Positions 53,641-63,500 of a stretch of DNA of 64,000 bases are shown here, piece after piece. Origin of the DNA: Arthrobacter saudimassiliensis. Its GTDB lineage: Bacteria > Actinomycetota > Actinomycetes > Actinomycetales > Micrococcaceae. The notes under the pieces are model-generated. The model saw nothing but the letters and a program-made list of their open reading frames with translations, searched no databases and was not told the DNA's origin. The stretch spans positions 310,001-374,000 of the forward strand of contig LN483071.1 of assembly GCA_900016675.1 (NCBI GenBank). Direction: 5' to 3'. Position 1 is the stretch's first letter. The number at the start of each line of letters is the position of its first letter. A program made the translations under genes and the position numbers.

Positions 53641-54554
53641 GCCGCCGCCTCCGGTTCCAGGCCCAGGAGGAACAGCACCCCGTGCACCGGGTCCCGGTCC
53701 AGGAAACGCACCTGCTCCAGGCCCCGGCGGGCCATCCGGCTGCGCAGCTGCTCCTGCAGCAGCGGCTGGTGGACCCCCAGCCCGCCGCCGACGACCACGG
53801 GGCCGGGCAGCCCGAGCCTGCCGGCGACGTCGGCCGCCAGCTCGGTGAGGTCATCGGCCGCGCGTTCGACAATGCGGGCGGCGGCTGTGCTGCCTGCCGC
53901 AGCGGCGTCGAACACCAGGGGCGCACGGGCCGCCCACCAGCGCCGGCCCGCCGCCGAATGGAAGAGCGCAATCAGCTGCTCGGGCCGCTGCGCCCCGCAG
54001 CCGTGGAGGATTGCTTCGCCCAGGCTGTCGGCGGGCAGGCCCCGGTCGTGCCGGTGCAGGGTGTGCCGGACCGCCTCGCGGGCCGTCCAGTAGGCGCTTC
54101 CCTCATCTCCGAGCAGGTACCCCCAGCCGCCGCTGCGCGCCTGAGCGCCGTCGGCGTTAACGCCCCATGCCGCGGAACCGGTGCCGGCGATGACGGCGAT
54201 GCCCGCGGAGGCCCGGCCCGCGGCGAGGATGAGCCGGGTGTCGTGGACGGCGTCGACCCGGGCGTCGGGCGCGGCGCGCCGGATCAGCGCGGTCAGCGCG
54301 GCGGCGTCCTCCTCGGTGTCGATGCCGCCGGCCCCGGCCACCACCCGTGACACGTCGCGTGCTTCCAGCTGTCCGAACACGTCCGCGAGGGCGTCTTCGG
54401 CGTCGGTGACGGTGACGTTCTGGACGTTGGCGCTGCCGGCGACGGCCTCGGCGACCACCCGGCCGCCGCGGATGAGGACGGCGTGGGTCTTGCTCCCGCC
54501 GATGTCCAGGCCGACGGCGTCTTCGGCCGCGGCGTCAAAGCGAGGTTCGTGCAT
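53637..54554 (-). CDS. BadF/BadG-type sugar kinase, N-acetylglucosamine kinase-like
   Basis: 305 aa. The N-terminal ATP-binding motif is VGLDIGGSKTHAVLIRGG; VAGAGGIDTEEDA and GIAVIAGTGSAAWGVNADGA form the second phosphate block; LGLPGPVVVGGGLGVHQPL closes the fold. This is the ASKHA plan of N-acetylglucosamine/glucosamine kinases. Substrate by resemblance only. ATG at 54554 is preferred to GTG at 54563. Co-transcribed with the Nudix gene. Confidence 0.85.
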   Translation of the reverse strand: MHEPRFDAAAEDAVGLDIGGSKTHAVLIRGGRVVAEAVAGSANVQNVTVTDAEDALADVFGQLEARDVSRVVAGAGGIDTEEDAAALTALIRRAAPDARVDAVHDTRLILAAGRASAGIAVIAGTGSAAWGVNADGAQARSGGWGYLLGDEGSAYWTAREAVRHTLHRHDRGLPADSLGEAILHGCGAQRPEQLIALFHSAAGRRWWAARAPLVFDAAAAGSTAAARIVERAADDLTELAADVAGRLGLPGPVVVGGGLGVHQPLLQEQLRSRMARRGLEQVRFLDRDPVHGVLFLLGLEPEAAA

Positions 54555-54581
54555 GGGTTCCACCCTACGTGGGGCCGCGGC

Positions 54582-55784
54582 TCAGGGCTCCCCCGGCAGC
54601 CGCCGGTGCAACAGCGCCTCAGCGGCGGCCAGCCGCAGTTCCGCTTCGTGCGCACGCGGCCGGAAGGCGCGCCCGCGGGCTCCGGCCACCAGGGTGAGCG
54701 CGACGGCGTCGGCGCGGGCCGCGAGCGCCCCGGGATCGACGACGCCTTCAAACGCGGACCGGATCCGGGCAGCTTCGGCGGCTGCCTCGGGGCGGTGCGG
54801 GTTCACCGCAGCCAGGACAGCGGCGTGTCCCAGGAAGCAGGCAAGGTCGTCCACCCGGTGTCCGGGACCGACGGCGTCCAGATCGAGCAGGCCGGTGACC
54901 TGCCCCTGCCGGATCAGGAGGTTCCCGGGATGGAAGTCTCCGTGGACCGGGACCACGGGCCCGGCGTCGGAGGCAGCGGCCCGCCGCGCGGCGGCCTCCG
55001 CCAGGTTGCGGATGCGTGCCTGCGCCTCGGGCAGGGCCACCGACGCGGCGCGGGCATAGTCGAGCACACGTTCGCTCCAGGCCGGCCGCGCCCGCAGCGC
55101 CAGCACTCCGGCGGGCAGCCGGTCGAGCAGGGCCGGCAGCTGCAGCGGGTCCAGGCCGGCCGATGATCCCGTGATCAGCGGGCGGACCAGCGGGGTCCCG
55201 GGCGCCTGCTCCGTGGCGACGGTGGCCGGCGGGGCTCCTTCGGCCAGCACCGGCACGGGCAGTCCGGCTTCCTGCAGCAGCACATGCCTGGTCGCCAGCG
55301 CCGCCGCGGCCCGCGGCGGGAGCACCTTGAGGTAGCGGACCCTCTCGGCGTCGGCGGCCCGGATCACGGCCCGGCGCAGGGGCCGGTAGGCCAGGGTTTC
55401 CAGGGCCGGCAGGGCACCGTCGAACAGGTCCCGGCCCACCGCAGCCGCGCTGGTGGCCCAGGGCAGGTCCGGCAGCTGCGGGTCGCGGGGATGCAGCCAC
55501 AGCCGCAGCTGCGTGCCGGCCACCCGCGCTGTGACGGTTCCCGGAGCCGCAGCGGTGGTGGCAACGGCGTGGAGGGTCAGCAGCTGCCCGTCGCGGGCCT
55601 GGGCCTGCAGGCGGTAGACGGCGCTTGCACCGGCACGGGGCCGATGATGGGTGCGCAGGTGCCGCCAGTCCGTGAGCCGCAGCCGCAGCGGGCGCAGCAG
55701 CTGCGCCAGCGCGGGCTCCATTGCCGGCGCCTGCAGCAGCCCGACCAGGGCGGCCTCGCCGCCGGAGGCGGATGCTTCCTCCAC
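54582..55784 (-). CDS. Aminoglycoside phosphotransferase (APH)-like protein
   Basis: 400 aa. The C-terminal half carries the kinase core VPVHGDFHPGNLLIRQGQ (catalytic Asp and metal Asn) and LLDLDAVGPGHRVDDLACFL. The N-terminal 150 residues are a divergent lobe with RYLKVLPPRAAAALATRHVL. Such proteins phosphorylate small hydroxyl compounds; there is no reason to infer drug resistance. It lies 27 bases upstream of the BadF-type kinase gene in the same direction. Confidence 0.85.
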   Translation of the reverse strand: MEEASASGGEAALVGLLQAPAMEPALAQLLRPLRLRLTDWRHLRTHHRPRAGASAVYRLQAQARDGQLLTLHAVATTAAAPGTVTARVAGTQLRLWLHPRDPQLPDLPWATSAAAVGRDLFDGALPALETLAYRPLRRAVIRAADAERVRYLKVLPPRAAAALATRHVLLQEAGLPVPVLAEGAPPATVATEQAPGTPLVRPLITGSSAGLDPLQLPALLDRLPAGVLALRARPAWSERVLDYARAASVALPEAQARIRNLAEAAARRAAASDAGPVVPVHGDFHPGNLLIRQGQVTGLLDLDAVGPGHRVDDLACFLGHAAVLAAVNPHRPEAAAEAARIRSAFEGVVDPGALAARADAVALTLVAGARGRAFRPRAHEAELRLAAAEALLHRRLPGEP

Positions 55785-55803
55785 GGGCCGTGCGGAGCCC
55801 GGC

Positions 55804-56742
55804 TTAGGCGCGGCGGCGCTGGAGGACGTCGTCGAGGTTCAGGATGCCCGTCATCGGGGACGGCTCCTGCCGGTTTCCGGAACCGGGCAGGTCGGCGGAC
55901 GCGGTCTCTGCTGCGCCGGCTGCCGCGGGAGCGCGCAGGCTGGTGCGGGCGGTGGGGCGGGGTTCCTCGGGAAGGTCCAACGGCGCCGGCTCCGGCCGTT
56001 CCGCCCGAGGGGCGTCGACGTAGGTGGGACGGGGCAGCTCGACCGGCTGCCATGGTGTTTCGGCGGGCCGCGGAGCCAGGGCACCGGAACGGACCGCTTC
56101 GGCGAGGGCGGCCGCCCTCAGCTCCTCGGCCGACAGATTGGGTGCCGGCGGCTCCTCATGCAGCTCGGCGTCGAACGGCTCTTCAGGTTCAGGCGCCGGC
56201 ATCGGTGCCGGCTCCGGCGCCGCGGCGGGTGCGGCTGCCGGCTGGGCGGCCATGGCATCGCGGAATGCGCGCTGCACGCGACGTCGGCGGTCCCGGATGG
56301 CGAGCAGGCGCAGGGCCGCGACGTCGGCGGCCAGGAGCCCCGCTGCGGACACGGGAGCCCACCAGGGCGCCGCGCCGGCCACGAGGAGGACGACGGTGAC
56401 CGGCACCGCCACGAGTGCCGCCAGGCCGGCAAGCGCCAGGGCGAGGCGGCCGTAGCGGATGCGCAGCGCGGGTGCGGCGTTGGAGGGGCGGGGGGTCTGT
56501 CCGCTGCGTTCGGAGGCGTGGTTCATGGTGTTCCCCTGGGAGGACCGTGGCGGTGCGGGTTGAGTAGGCGGGACGGTGCGACGGTGAACCTCCGGGCGCC
56601 GAGGCGCCGTCGGCCTGCGGGCACCGTCGACGGAACTCCCGGAGGCAGAGGACCGGCCGCCGAGCAGGTAGGGAGCCACCCAGAGCAGCCACAGGCCCAC
56701 GGCAAGTGCCAGGACCAGGGAGCTGTTCAGGGAAAAATCCAC
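55804..56742 (-). CDS. sepX: Divisome-linked membrane protein SepX/GlpR
   Basis: 312 aa. It begins DFSLNSSLVLALAVGLWLLW, followed by VAPYLLGGR: an N-terminal out-in membrane helix and basic stretch as in SepX (Streptomyces) and GlpR (Corynebacterium). Two more helices lie at about 105-150 and a long Pro/Ala-rich cytoplasmic tail ends LNLDDVLQRRRA. Position confirms it: Rv0996-like genes follow rimJ and galU in actinobacteria. The partner Glp (gephyrin-like MoeA) is absent between galU and rimJ here. GTG at 56742 lacks a ribosome-binding site, so translation may be leaderless. Confidence 0.78.
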   Translation of the reverse strand: MDFSLNSSLVLALAVGLWLLWVAPYLLGGRSSASGSSVDGARRPTAPRRPEVHRRTVPPTQPAPPRSSQGNTMNHASERSGQTPRPSNAAPALRIRYGRLALALAGLAALVAVPVTVVLLVAGAAPWWAPVSAAGLLAADVAALRLLAIRDRRRRVQRAFRDAMAAQPAAAPAAAPEPAPMPAPEPEEPFDAELHEEPPAPNLSAEELRAAALAEAVRSGALAPRPAETPWQPVELPRPTYVDAPRAERPEPAPLDLPEEPRPTARTSLRAPAAAGAAETASADLPGSGNRQEPSPMTGILNLDDVLQRRRA

Positions 56743-56800
56743 ACTATGACCGTATGAGCTAAGCCGGGGCCGGGTCCGCATTCGCTGCGGTGTGTCGCGA

Positions 56801-57427
56801 TCAGCCCGCTCCGGATCCGGCCTGCAGGCGGGAAAGCAGGCCGCCGGGGACTTCCTCGGCGGTGAGCGCGAAGGAGCGGTGGTCGCACCAGCGGCCGTCG
56901 ATGTGCAGGAACCGCTGCCGCAGGCCCTCGTCGCGGAAGCCCAGCTTCTCCACCACCCGCAGGCTGGGCGCGTTCTCCGGCCGGATGTTGATTTCCATCC
57001 GGTGCAGTCCCAGCTCGCCGAAACAGTAGTCCGTGGCGAGGGCGACGGCGGTGGGCACGATGCCGCGGCCGGCGCGGTCCCGGTCCACCCAGTAGCCCAG
57101 GGTGGCCGTGCGGGCCGCGCCCCAGACGATCGACGAGACGTTCAGCTGGCCGATGAGCGCCGGACGGGCGCCGGGCCCGCCCTGCCGCTCGGTGATGACC
57201 AGGGGCAGGCCCGTATGGTCCCGGGCCTGCGCGCGCAGCGCCTGGACCATCTGCCCGTAACTGGGCGCAACACCGCCGGGCCGGGGGTCCGTTGCATCCC
57301 ACGGCCCCAGCCAGGCGGCGTTGCGTGCCCGCAGCTGTGTCCACTCGGAGCGGTCGCGGTAGCGGATCGGGCGCAGCAGCACGTCACCGTGCTCCAGCGT
57401 CAGCGACCGCAGGCCGGGCCACCCCAC
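56801..57427 (-). CDS. rimJ: GNAT N-acetyltransferase, RimJ/RimL type
   Basis: 208 aa. The acetyl-CoA site is YWVDRDRAGRGIVPTAVALA (R/Q-x-x-G-x-G/A). ENAPSLRVVEKLGFRDEGLR is the RimJ/RimL C-terminal block. It acetylates protein N-termini or related amines; the target is unknown. It starts 4 bases after the galU stop, so the two are coupled. Confidence 0.88.
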   Translation of the reverse strand: MGWPGLRSLTLEHGDVLLRPIRYRDRSEWTQLRARNAAWLGPWDATDPRPGGVAPSYGQMVQALRAQARDHTGLPLVITERQGGPGARPALIGQLNVSSIVWGAARTATLGYWVDRDRAGRGIVPTAVALATDYCFGELGLHRMEINIRPENAPSLRVVEKLGFRDEGLRQRFLHIDGRWCDHRSFALTAEEVPGGLLSRLQAGSGAG

Positions 57428-57431
57428 GGCG

Positions 57432-58331
57432 CTAGGCTTCGGCGTCGGCGGTGAAGTCCTTCAGCCACTCGCGCAGCTCGGGGCCCAGGTCCTCACGCTC
57501 GGAGGCCAGGGTGACCACGGCCTTGAGGTAGCTGAGCTTGTCACCGGTGTCGTAGCGTCGGCCGCGGAAGACGACGCCGTACACGCCGGCGCCCTCCCCT
57601 TCGGCGGCGGCCAGCGTCTGCAGCGCATCGGTGAGCTGGATTTCGCCGCCGCGGCCCGGGCCGGTCTCCTCCAGCACGTCGAACACCGCGGGGTGCAGGA
57701 CGTAGCGGCCGATGACGGCGAGGTTCGACGGCGCCTCGTCGGCGGCCGGCTTTTCCACCAGCTTGTTGACGCGGACGTAGTCCTCGCCTTCGACCACGGA
57801 GATGTCCGCGCAGCCGTAGGAGCTGATCTGTTCCGGATCGACCTCGATCAGGGCGATGACGGACCCGCCGGTGCGGGCCTGCACCTCGACCATGCGCTCG
57901 AGCAGGTCCTCGCGGGCGTCGATCAGGTCATCACCGAGCAGCACCGCGAACGGTTCGTTGCCGACGTGCTGGCGGGCACGCAGCACCGCGTGGCCCAGGC
58001 CCTTGGGATCGCCCTGGCGAAGGTAGTGGATTTCGCCCAGGTCGGAGGAGGCACGGACCATGGCCAGCTTGTCCAGGTCGCCCTTGTTCTCCAGCGTCTG
58101 CTCAATGAAGGGGACCCGGTCGAAGTGGTCCTCAAGGGAGCGCTTGTTGCGGCCGGTGATCATCAGGATGTCCGGCATGCCGGAGTTGACGGCCTCCTCG
58201 ACCACGTACTGGATGGCCGGCTTGTCGACCACCGGCAGCATCTCCTTGGGCATGGCCTTCGTGGCGGGCAGGAACCGGGTGCCAAGACCGGCTACCGGAA
58301 TAACGGCTTTGTTCACAGGTCGGGAAGTCAT
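57432..58331 (-). CDS. galU: UTP-glucose-1-phosphate uridylyltransferase
   Basis: Makes UDP-glucose from glucose-1-phosphate, 299 aa. The nucleotide-binding motif is AVIPVAGLGTRFLPATKAMP, followed by KEMLPVVDKPAIQYVVEEAV, AVLLGDDLID and the C-terminal GRRYDTGDKLSYLKAVVTLA. ATG at 58331 gives the family start; the frame to 58406 is not supported. It is divergent from the folate cyclo-ligase gene. Together with galE it supplies UDP-hexoses for glycan synthesis. Confidence 0.95.
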   Translation of the reverse strand: MTSRPVNKAVIPVAGLGTRFLPATKAMPKEMLPVVDKPAIQYVVEEAVNSGMPDILMITGRNKRSLEDHFDRVPFIEQTLENKGDLDKLAMVRASSDLGEIHYLRQGDPKGLGHAVLRARQHVGNEPFAVLLGDDLIDAREDLLERMVEVQARTGGSVIALIEVDPEQISSYGCADISVVEGEDYVRVNKLVEKPAADEAPSNLAVIGRYVLHPAVFDVLEETGPGRGGEIQLTDALQTLAAAEGEGAGVYGVVFRGRRYDTGDKLSYLKAVVTLASEREDLGPELREWLKDFTADAEA

Positions 58332-58398
58332 GAGCGTAAGCGTACATAGAATCCGTTTGATTCGACCAAATGCTCCGCCCTCCGGGCAGAATAGGCCC

Positions 58399-58998
58399 AT
58401 GCTCACGAAGGATCAGGTCCGTGCCGAACTGCTGCTGCGGCGTCGCGCCCTCACCGCCGACGAAAAGGCCGCCGCCGGCCGGGCGCTGGCCGACGGCGGG
58501 GCGGCCGCCATCGCTGCGCTCGTCCCGGAAGGAGGCACGGTAGCCGCGTACCTGTCCGTGGGATCGGAGCCGCCCACGCTGCCGCTGCTGCAGGCCCTGG
58601 ATGCCGGCGGACGCCGCGTCGTCGTGCCCATCTGCGAGCCCGGCTACCGGCTGAGCTGGGCCCCGTGGCGGCCCGGAACGCCCATCGGGCGCAGCCGGTA
58701 CGCCGCTGTTGCGGAACCGCAGGTCCCCGGCGTGCCCGCAGACCAGCTGCCGCTGGCGGCGGTGCTCACCCCGGGCCTGGCCGTGGACACCGCCGGCGGG
58801 CGGCTCGGAAAGGGCGGCGGCTACTACGACAGGTTCCTGGCTTCCCTGCCGCCGGCTGTTCCGGTGGCCACAGTCCTCTACGACCACGAAGTCCTGGCTT
58901 CCGGAAGCTTCCCGGTCACGGACCTGGATGCCCCCGTGGCTGCGGCCCTGACGCCGGCCGGCTGGCGGGAACTGGGCGTGCGCCGGGTGTATAGTTAG
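58399..58998 (+). CDS. 5-formyltetrahydrofolate cyclo-ligase
   Basis: Converts 5-formyl-tetrahydrofolate to 5,10-methenyl-tetrahydrofolate with ATP, 199 aa. The motif LGKGGGYYDRFLASLP (phosphate and folate binding) is plain, with RRRALTADEKAAAGRALADG at the N-terminus and PGLAVDTAGGRLG before the glycine loop. It is divergent from galU with 67 bp between start codons and is followed by fmdB, as in mycobacteria. Confidence 0.93.
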   Translation: MLTKDQVRAELLLRRRALTADEKAAAGRALADGGAAAIAALVPEGGTVAAYLSVGSEPPTLPLLQALDAGGRRVVVPICEPGYRLSWAPWRPGTPIGRSRYAAVAEPQVPGVPADQLPLAAVLTPGLAVDTAGGRLGKGGGYYDRFLASLPPAVPVATVLYDHEVLASGSFPVTDLDAPVAAALTPAGWRELGVRRVYS

Positions 58999-59080
58999 CA
59001 CTCGAAGCCCACGAGTGCCAGCGGGTGCCGCAGGGCGGCGGCCCCGAGGGACATCCTGATTCGCATCCAGGAGGAAAACA

Positions 59081-59404
59081 GTGCCTACCTACGCATACGC
59101 CTGCAAGGACTGCGGCCACGCCTTTGACATCCAGCAGTCGTTCTCCGACAGCTCCCTGACCGAGTGCCCCGAATGCGGGGGCACCCTGCGCAAGAAGTTC
59201 AACAGCGTGGGCGTGGTCTTCAAGGGGTCCGGCTTCTACCGGACGGATTCCCGCGAGGGCAAGAGCTCGCTTCCCGCCGCCAAGTCGGACAGCTCCGCTT
59301 CATCCGCCGGCGCGTCCTCCGGATCCGACACCTCTTCAGGATCCGGTGCAGCCGAGGCCAAGTCCTCCCCTGCCCCCGCCGCGGCCTCCGCATCCGGCAG
59401 CTGA
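59081..59404 (+). CDS. FmdB family zinc-ribbon regulatory protein
   Basis: 107 aa. It starts PTYAYACKDCGHAFDIQQSF. Two Cys pairs (C-x2-C in CKDC and CPEC) form a zinc ribbon, then KKFNSVGVVFKGSGFYRTDS. The tail is Ser/Ala-rich. Widespread and small; the role (perhaps regulation) is not settled. GTG at 59081 has AGGAGG. Confidence 0.93.
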   Translation: MPTYAYACKDCGHAFDIQQSFSDSSLTECPECGGTLRKKFNSVGVVFKGSGFYRTDSREGKSSLPAAKSDSSASSAGASSGSDTSSGSGAAEAKSSPAPAAASASGS

Positions 59405-59471
59405 TTCCTCCGCTCCTCCACAAGCAGGTTCGCCCGGGGCACCGTCCCCGGCCGTTCACCAACCGCTTCCT

Positions 59472-59505
59472 CCATGCCGCGGGCCCCGACAGGCTCGCGG
59501 CATGG
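59472..59505 (+). terminator. Terminator after fmdB
   Basis: Perfect 10-base arms CCATGCCGCG and CGCGGCATGG with a 14-base loop, followed by TTGTTCTC. The right arm contains the ATG assigned to the SAF-domain gene. Confidence 0.65.
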
Positions 59506-60230
59506 TTGTTCTCGGCTCCTCCCGCACCGCATCCGGTCCGGCCTCCGGCGCTGCCTCCCGCACCGTCGCCGGCCTGCCGGCGCGGGGACGCCTGCACCGG
59601 TTCCTGCTGCGGAACCGCCGCCGCGCCGCCGCGGTGTTTTTCTGCCTCGCTGCCGGCGTGGCCGTCCAGTCCCTGGTTCCTGCGGCCAGCGAGTACAGCA
59701 CCGTCGTGACCGCCCGCCAGGACCTCGCGGCCGGCAGCCTGCTCGAACCCGCCCACCTGGCTTCGCTGCGGCTCCCGGCCGACGCCGTCCCGCCCGGAGC
59801 CGTCACCGATCCCGCCTCCGTTACCGGACGGCGGCTCGCCCATCCCCTTCCGGCCGGAATGCCCCTGTCCGAAACGGTGCTCCTGGGTCCCGGCCTGCTC
59901 CGGGGCTCGCCGCCGGGCACGGCAGCCGTCGCAGTTCGGCCCGACGACCCGGCCGCCGTTAGGCTCCTGCACCCCGGAGAGCTGGTGGACGTGGTGGTCA
60001 GCGGGGAACCGGGCTTCGCCGCCGAGCCCGGGACACGGACGATCGGCCGGGGGCTGCCCGTGCTGTGGACCGGCGGGGCGGAGGGGTCCTCTACGGGGCT
60101 GACCGGCGGCCCCTGGGGCGAAGCGGACGACGGCCTCGTGGTGCTCGCCGTGCCCGGATCGCAGGCGGCCGAGCTGTCCTCGGCCTCCCGCGGCGGCGGC
60201 TTGTCGCTGGTGCTTACGGGTGGCGGGTGA
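59502..60230 (+). CDS. SAF-domain membrane protein, CpaB-like
   Basis: 242 aa. Basic N-terminus, a membrane helix at about residues 42-62 (AAAVFFCLAAGVAVQSLVPA), then an outer SAF domain: STVVTARQDLAAGSLLEPAH, LASLRLPADAVPPGAV and VTGRRLAHPLPAGMPLSETV. This is the plan of CpaB/RcpC, needed for Flp/Tad pilus assembly, but no other tad gene is seen here. The ATG at 59502 lies inside the fmdB terminator and has no good ribosome-binding site, so the true start may lie elsewhere. Confidence 0.75.
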   Translation: MVVLGSSRTASGPASGAASRTVAGLPARGRLHRFLLRNRRRAAAVFFCLAAGVAVQSLVPAASEYSTVVTARQDLAAGSLLEPAHLASLRLPADAVPPGAVTDPASVTGRRLAHPLPAGMPLSETVLLGPGLLRGSPPGTAAVAVRPDDPAAVRLLHPGELVDVVVSGEPGFAAEPGTRTIGRGLPVLWTGGAEGSSTGLTGGPWGEADDGLVVLAVPGSQAAELSSASRGGGLSLVLTGGG

Positions 60231-60278
60231 GCCACGACGCCGCCGCCGCCGGCCACGCCCGGCTCCCGGTACGCCGGC

Positions 60279-60584
60279 TCAGCCCCAGTGCGGCGGGCGC
60301 TGGGCCTTGAGCCAGGATTCGCGGTCCTCGCCCTTGTCCCCCCAGGCGGCGGGCTCGTCTTCGGCGGCCTTGAGGTTGAACGCGGCACCGGGCGACGCCG
60401 CCGCACCGCCGGTGCTGACGCGTCGATGCCCCCGACGCCGCCGGGGCGCGGCGGGACCGGCACCCTGGTCGGGCAGGGTCTGCGCCGTGGTCGGCGCCTT
60501 GCTCTCGGGCGCGGCCTCCCCGGCCGGCTGCTGCCGGGCCGGGGAACCCGTGCTACTTGGAGCCTGCTGCCTGCTGTCCGTCAT
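60279..60584 (-). CDS. Small conserved actinobacterial protein
   Basis: 101 aa. A disordered, Pro/Ala/Gln-rich N-terminal part is followed by the conserved end WGDKGEDRESWLKAQRPPHW. This end recurs in small proteins of Micrococcales of unknown function. GAGGAGC lies just before the ATG at 60584. It overlaps the end of the helicase-like gene by 32 bases. Confidence 0.7.
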   Translation of the reverse strand: MTDSRQQAPSSTGSPARQQPAGEAAPESKAPTTAQTLPDQGAGPAAPRRRRGHRRVSTGGAAASPGAAFNLKAAEDEPAAWGDKGEDRESWLKAQRPPHWG

Positions 60585-63500
60585 GCTCCTCTTCCTGCCG
60601 GGCGGGGGCGTCCGCCCCCGTGTCCCGGATCCCCCGGGCCCGGAACCGTGTACTGCCGTGTGGGGTAACCGAGACGAAACTGCCCGTGGCCTCCGCAGCC
60701 GGCGCCGCGCCGTCGGGAACTGCGGCCGTGCCGCCGGTTCCCCCGCCGCCGGTTCCTGCGCCGTCGGACGGTGCCGCGGCCTGCTCGGCTGCGGGGTGTC
60801 CTCCCGTGGACGGTGCGGCCTGGCGGCCGGTGCCGTCCGGAGCCGGACCGAGGCCGAGGTAGCTGCCCACGAGGTCCGCGCAGGCCGCGGGATCGGAAAA
60901 GACTTCAATGGTCCACAGCGGCAGGTAGCGCCAGCCCTGGCGCTCCAGCATCTGCGGCCGCAGCCGGCTGCGCTCGCGCACGGTCATCCGGCGGTAGCGG
61001 TCGGTGCCGTCGGACTCGATGGCGAGCGGAACGGCGTCCTCCCCCGCCTGGTCCGTCGTGGCCACGATGTCGATTTCACCGTAGTGGTCCCAGACGCTCG
61101 CGCCCCGGGCCCGGAGCCGCTCCACCAGGTCGGCCACCAGCGGGTCGTCCTCGGTGATGCGGCTGCGTCCGGTGGGGGGCTCCGGCCGGATCCCTTCGGG
61201 GCGGTCGAGCTCCCGGCTGATCAGCTCGTAGAAGTCGAGGGCGCCGAAGCCGAGCCGGCTGCGGTCCAGGTCCTCCGGGCGGAAGCAGGTGAGCACGTGC
61301 AGCCGGTTCCTCGCCCGGCTCATTGCGGTGACGAACAGGCCGCGGCCGCCGGGAGCGGACAGCGGACCGAAGCTGTGCAGCGCCCGCCCGTGCGGGGTGC
61401 GTCCGAATCCCAGCGAGAAGATGACGCAGTCCCGGACCATTCCCGCCGCGCGCTCCACGGGCACCACCCGGAACGACTCCGGGCCCGGGCAGAAGAACGA
61501 GGAGGACCAGGGGAAGTTCGCCATCTGCAGCCGGATCGCTTCGGCAACCCTGGCCGCATGGCGCGGGGTGGCGGTGATGACGGCCAGCGACTGGTGCGGG
61601 CGGCGCCGGACGTGGTCGAAGACCAGGTCGACCACGCGGTTCACCTCGGCGGCAACGGATTCGACGCCCTCATGGTCGGCGCTGGGCATGCCCGTGCCGT
61701 CGGGCAGGTACTCCACGACGACGCCGCGGTCGCCTGCGGTGACTTCGCTGCCGCGCGGAATCATGCTCAGCCGGCCGCCGTAGAATTCGCCGCCGATCAT
61801 TTCCACCAGGGCCCGGTCCACGGCCCGGTAGACGGTGGTGAGCCGGCGCACCGGCAGCACCCCGGCGAGGGCCTCGAAGACACTGGTGTCGTCGCTGCCG
61901 GGGCCGGGCTGGGGGCTGTCCACGCCGATGGTGAAGGGAACCGGGGCGCCGAGCTCGCCGTCGCCGAAGGCGACCACCTGTTCCGCCCTGGCCAGGGCAG
62001 GGACCGCGGCCGGCAGGCTGGTGGACTCGGCGTCGAGCACGATGACGGCATCAAAGGTCCGGTCGGCGGGAACCACGCGCGTCACCAGGTGCGGGCTGAT
62101 GGCCCAGACCGGAATGAGCGAGGACACCAGCGCATCCGGCAGGGCCGCCAGCCCGGAGAGCGTCAGCGGACCATCCTTGAGCATCCGGCGGAGCTCGCCG
62201 GCGGCCGCCTTGTCGGCTTCCAGCGCGGCCTGCCAGCGGCGGGCCAGGTCCCAGCGCAGGCGGCCGGCGCCGGAGGCGATATGCGCGTTGTCCGCCAGCC
62301 GGTACTCGGCCTCCAGGCGGCGCAGGCTGTCGCCGTCGGACATGGCAAGGTAGTCGTCGCCGCTGATCATGGCCTCGAGCGCGGACTGCCACCAGGCCAG
62401 TTCCAGCTCGTAGCCGACCTGCCGGGCCGGCACTTCCCGGGCTTCCAGGTCGTCGAGCAGTTCTCCGAGCCCCTGGGCCCGCATCTCGTCGAGCAGCAGG
62501 GTCCGCTCCGGAAGGGTTTCGAGCGTCTGCCGGTCGTCCGAGAGCGCGGTCAGGCGCTTCTCCAGGTCATCCAGCGGCAGGCCGGCGAGGTCGGGCCGGT
62601 CCGGGGTGCCGGAGAGGATTCCGGTCAGCTGGTCCAGCTCCGCCTTGATGCGGCGGTAGTCCGCGTTGAGGTCCGCCAGCCCGGTGGGCACCGACGGGTG
62701 CCGCTGGGTGGTCGCGTAGCGCGCCCAGGTGGCGCGCTGCTGCTGGACCTGGACCAGGGAGGCGTGCAGGTCGGAGATGTGGACGCCGGGGCGGATGTAC
62801 TCCTTGGCCACGCGGCGCAGCCGCGAGCGGGTCATCGAGGTCATGTCGACGCCGTGTTCCCGGCGCCACGATGAGGAGGCCGTCGCCGAGATGAGGTCGG
62901 TGACCGGGCGGTCGAAGATGTCGGCGGTGAACTTGTCCAGGCTTTCGCGCACGGCGACCAGCAGTTCCAGCTGCTCGCCCCACTGCGCGAAGGTCTCGCC
63001 GAGACGGATCTGCGAATGTCCGGCGACCTCCTGCACCTTGGCACGCAGCTGCGGCAGCTCCTCGGCGAGGGAAAGCGCCAGGCGGTGCGCCTCCTCGGTC
63101 TCCTTGCGGTTGAGCAGCTTGGCGCCGAACCAGGGGCTGGTGGTGGCCGCCCGGCTGAAACTGCCCAGCTCGGCGGCCCGGCGCAGCCGTCCGGTGAGCT
63201 CGGTGCGGTCGGTGATGCTGTCCAGGACGCTGCGCTTCAGGCGCACGGTGGTCGCCGGGGCAGGGTTCATTCCGGTCAGCTCGGCCAGGGACTGCATGGC
63301 CTGGTACGGGGAGCAGCCCCACCGGCGGCGCACGTTGTGCAGCGACTTGACGTGGTCGCGCAGCTGGTGCCGGTTTTCGGTGAGCACCTTGTGCAGGCTG
63401 GCCAGGTTCGGTTCCGTGGCCTTTTCGTTCCGGACGACGGCGCGCACCAGCTGGTCCTTCAGCTGCTCCTCGCTGAGCCCGCCGCCGAGCTGCAGCACCA

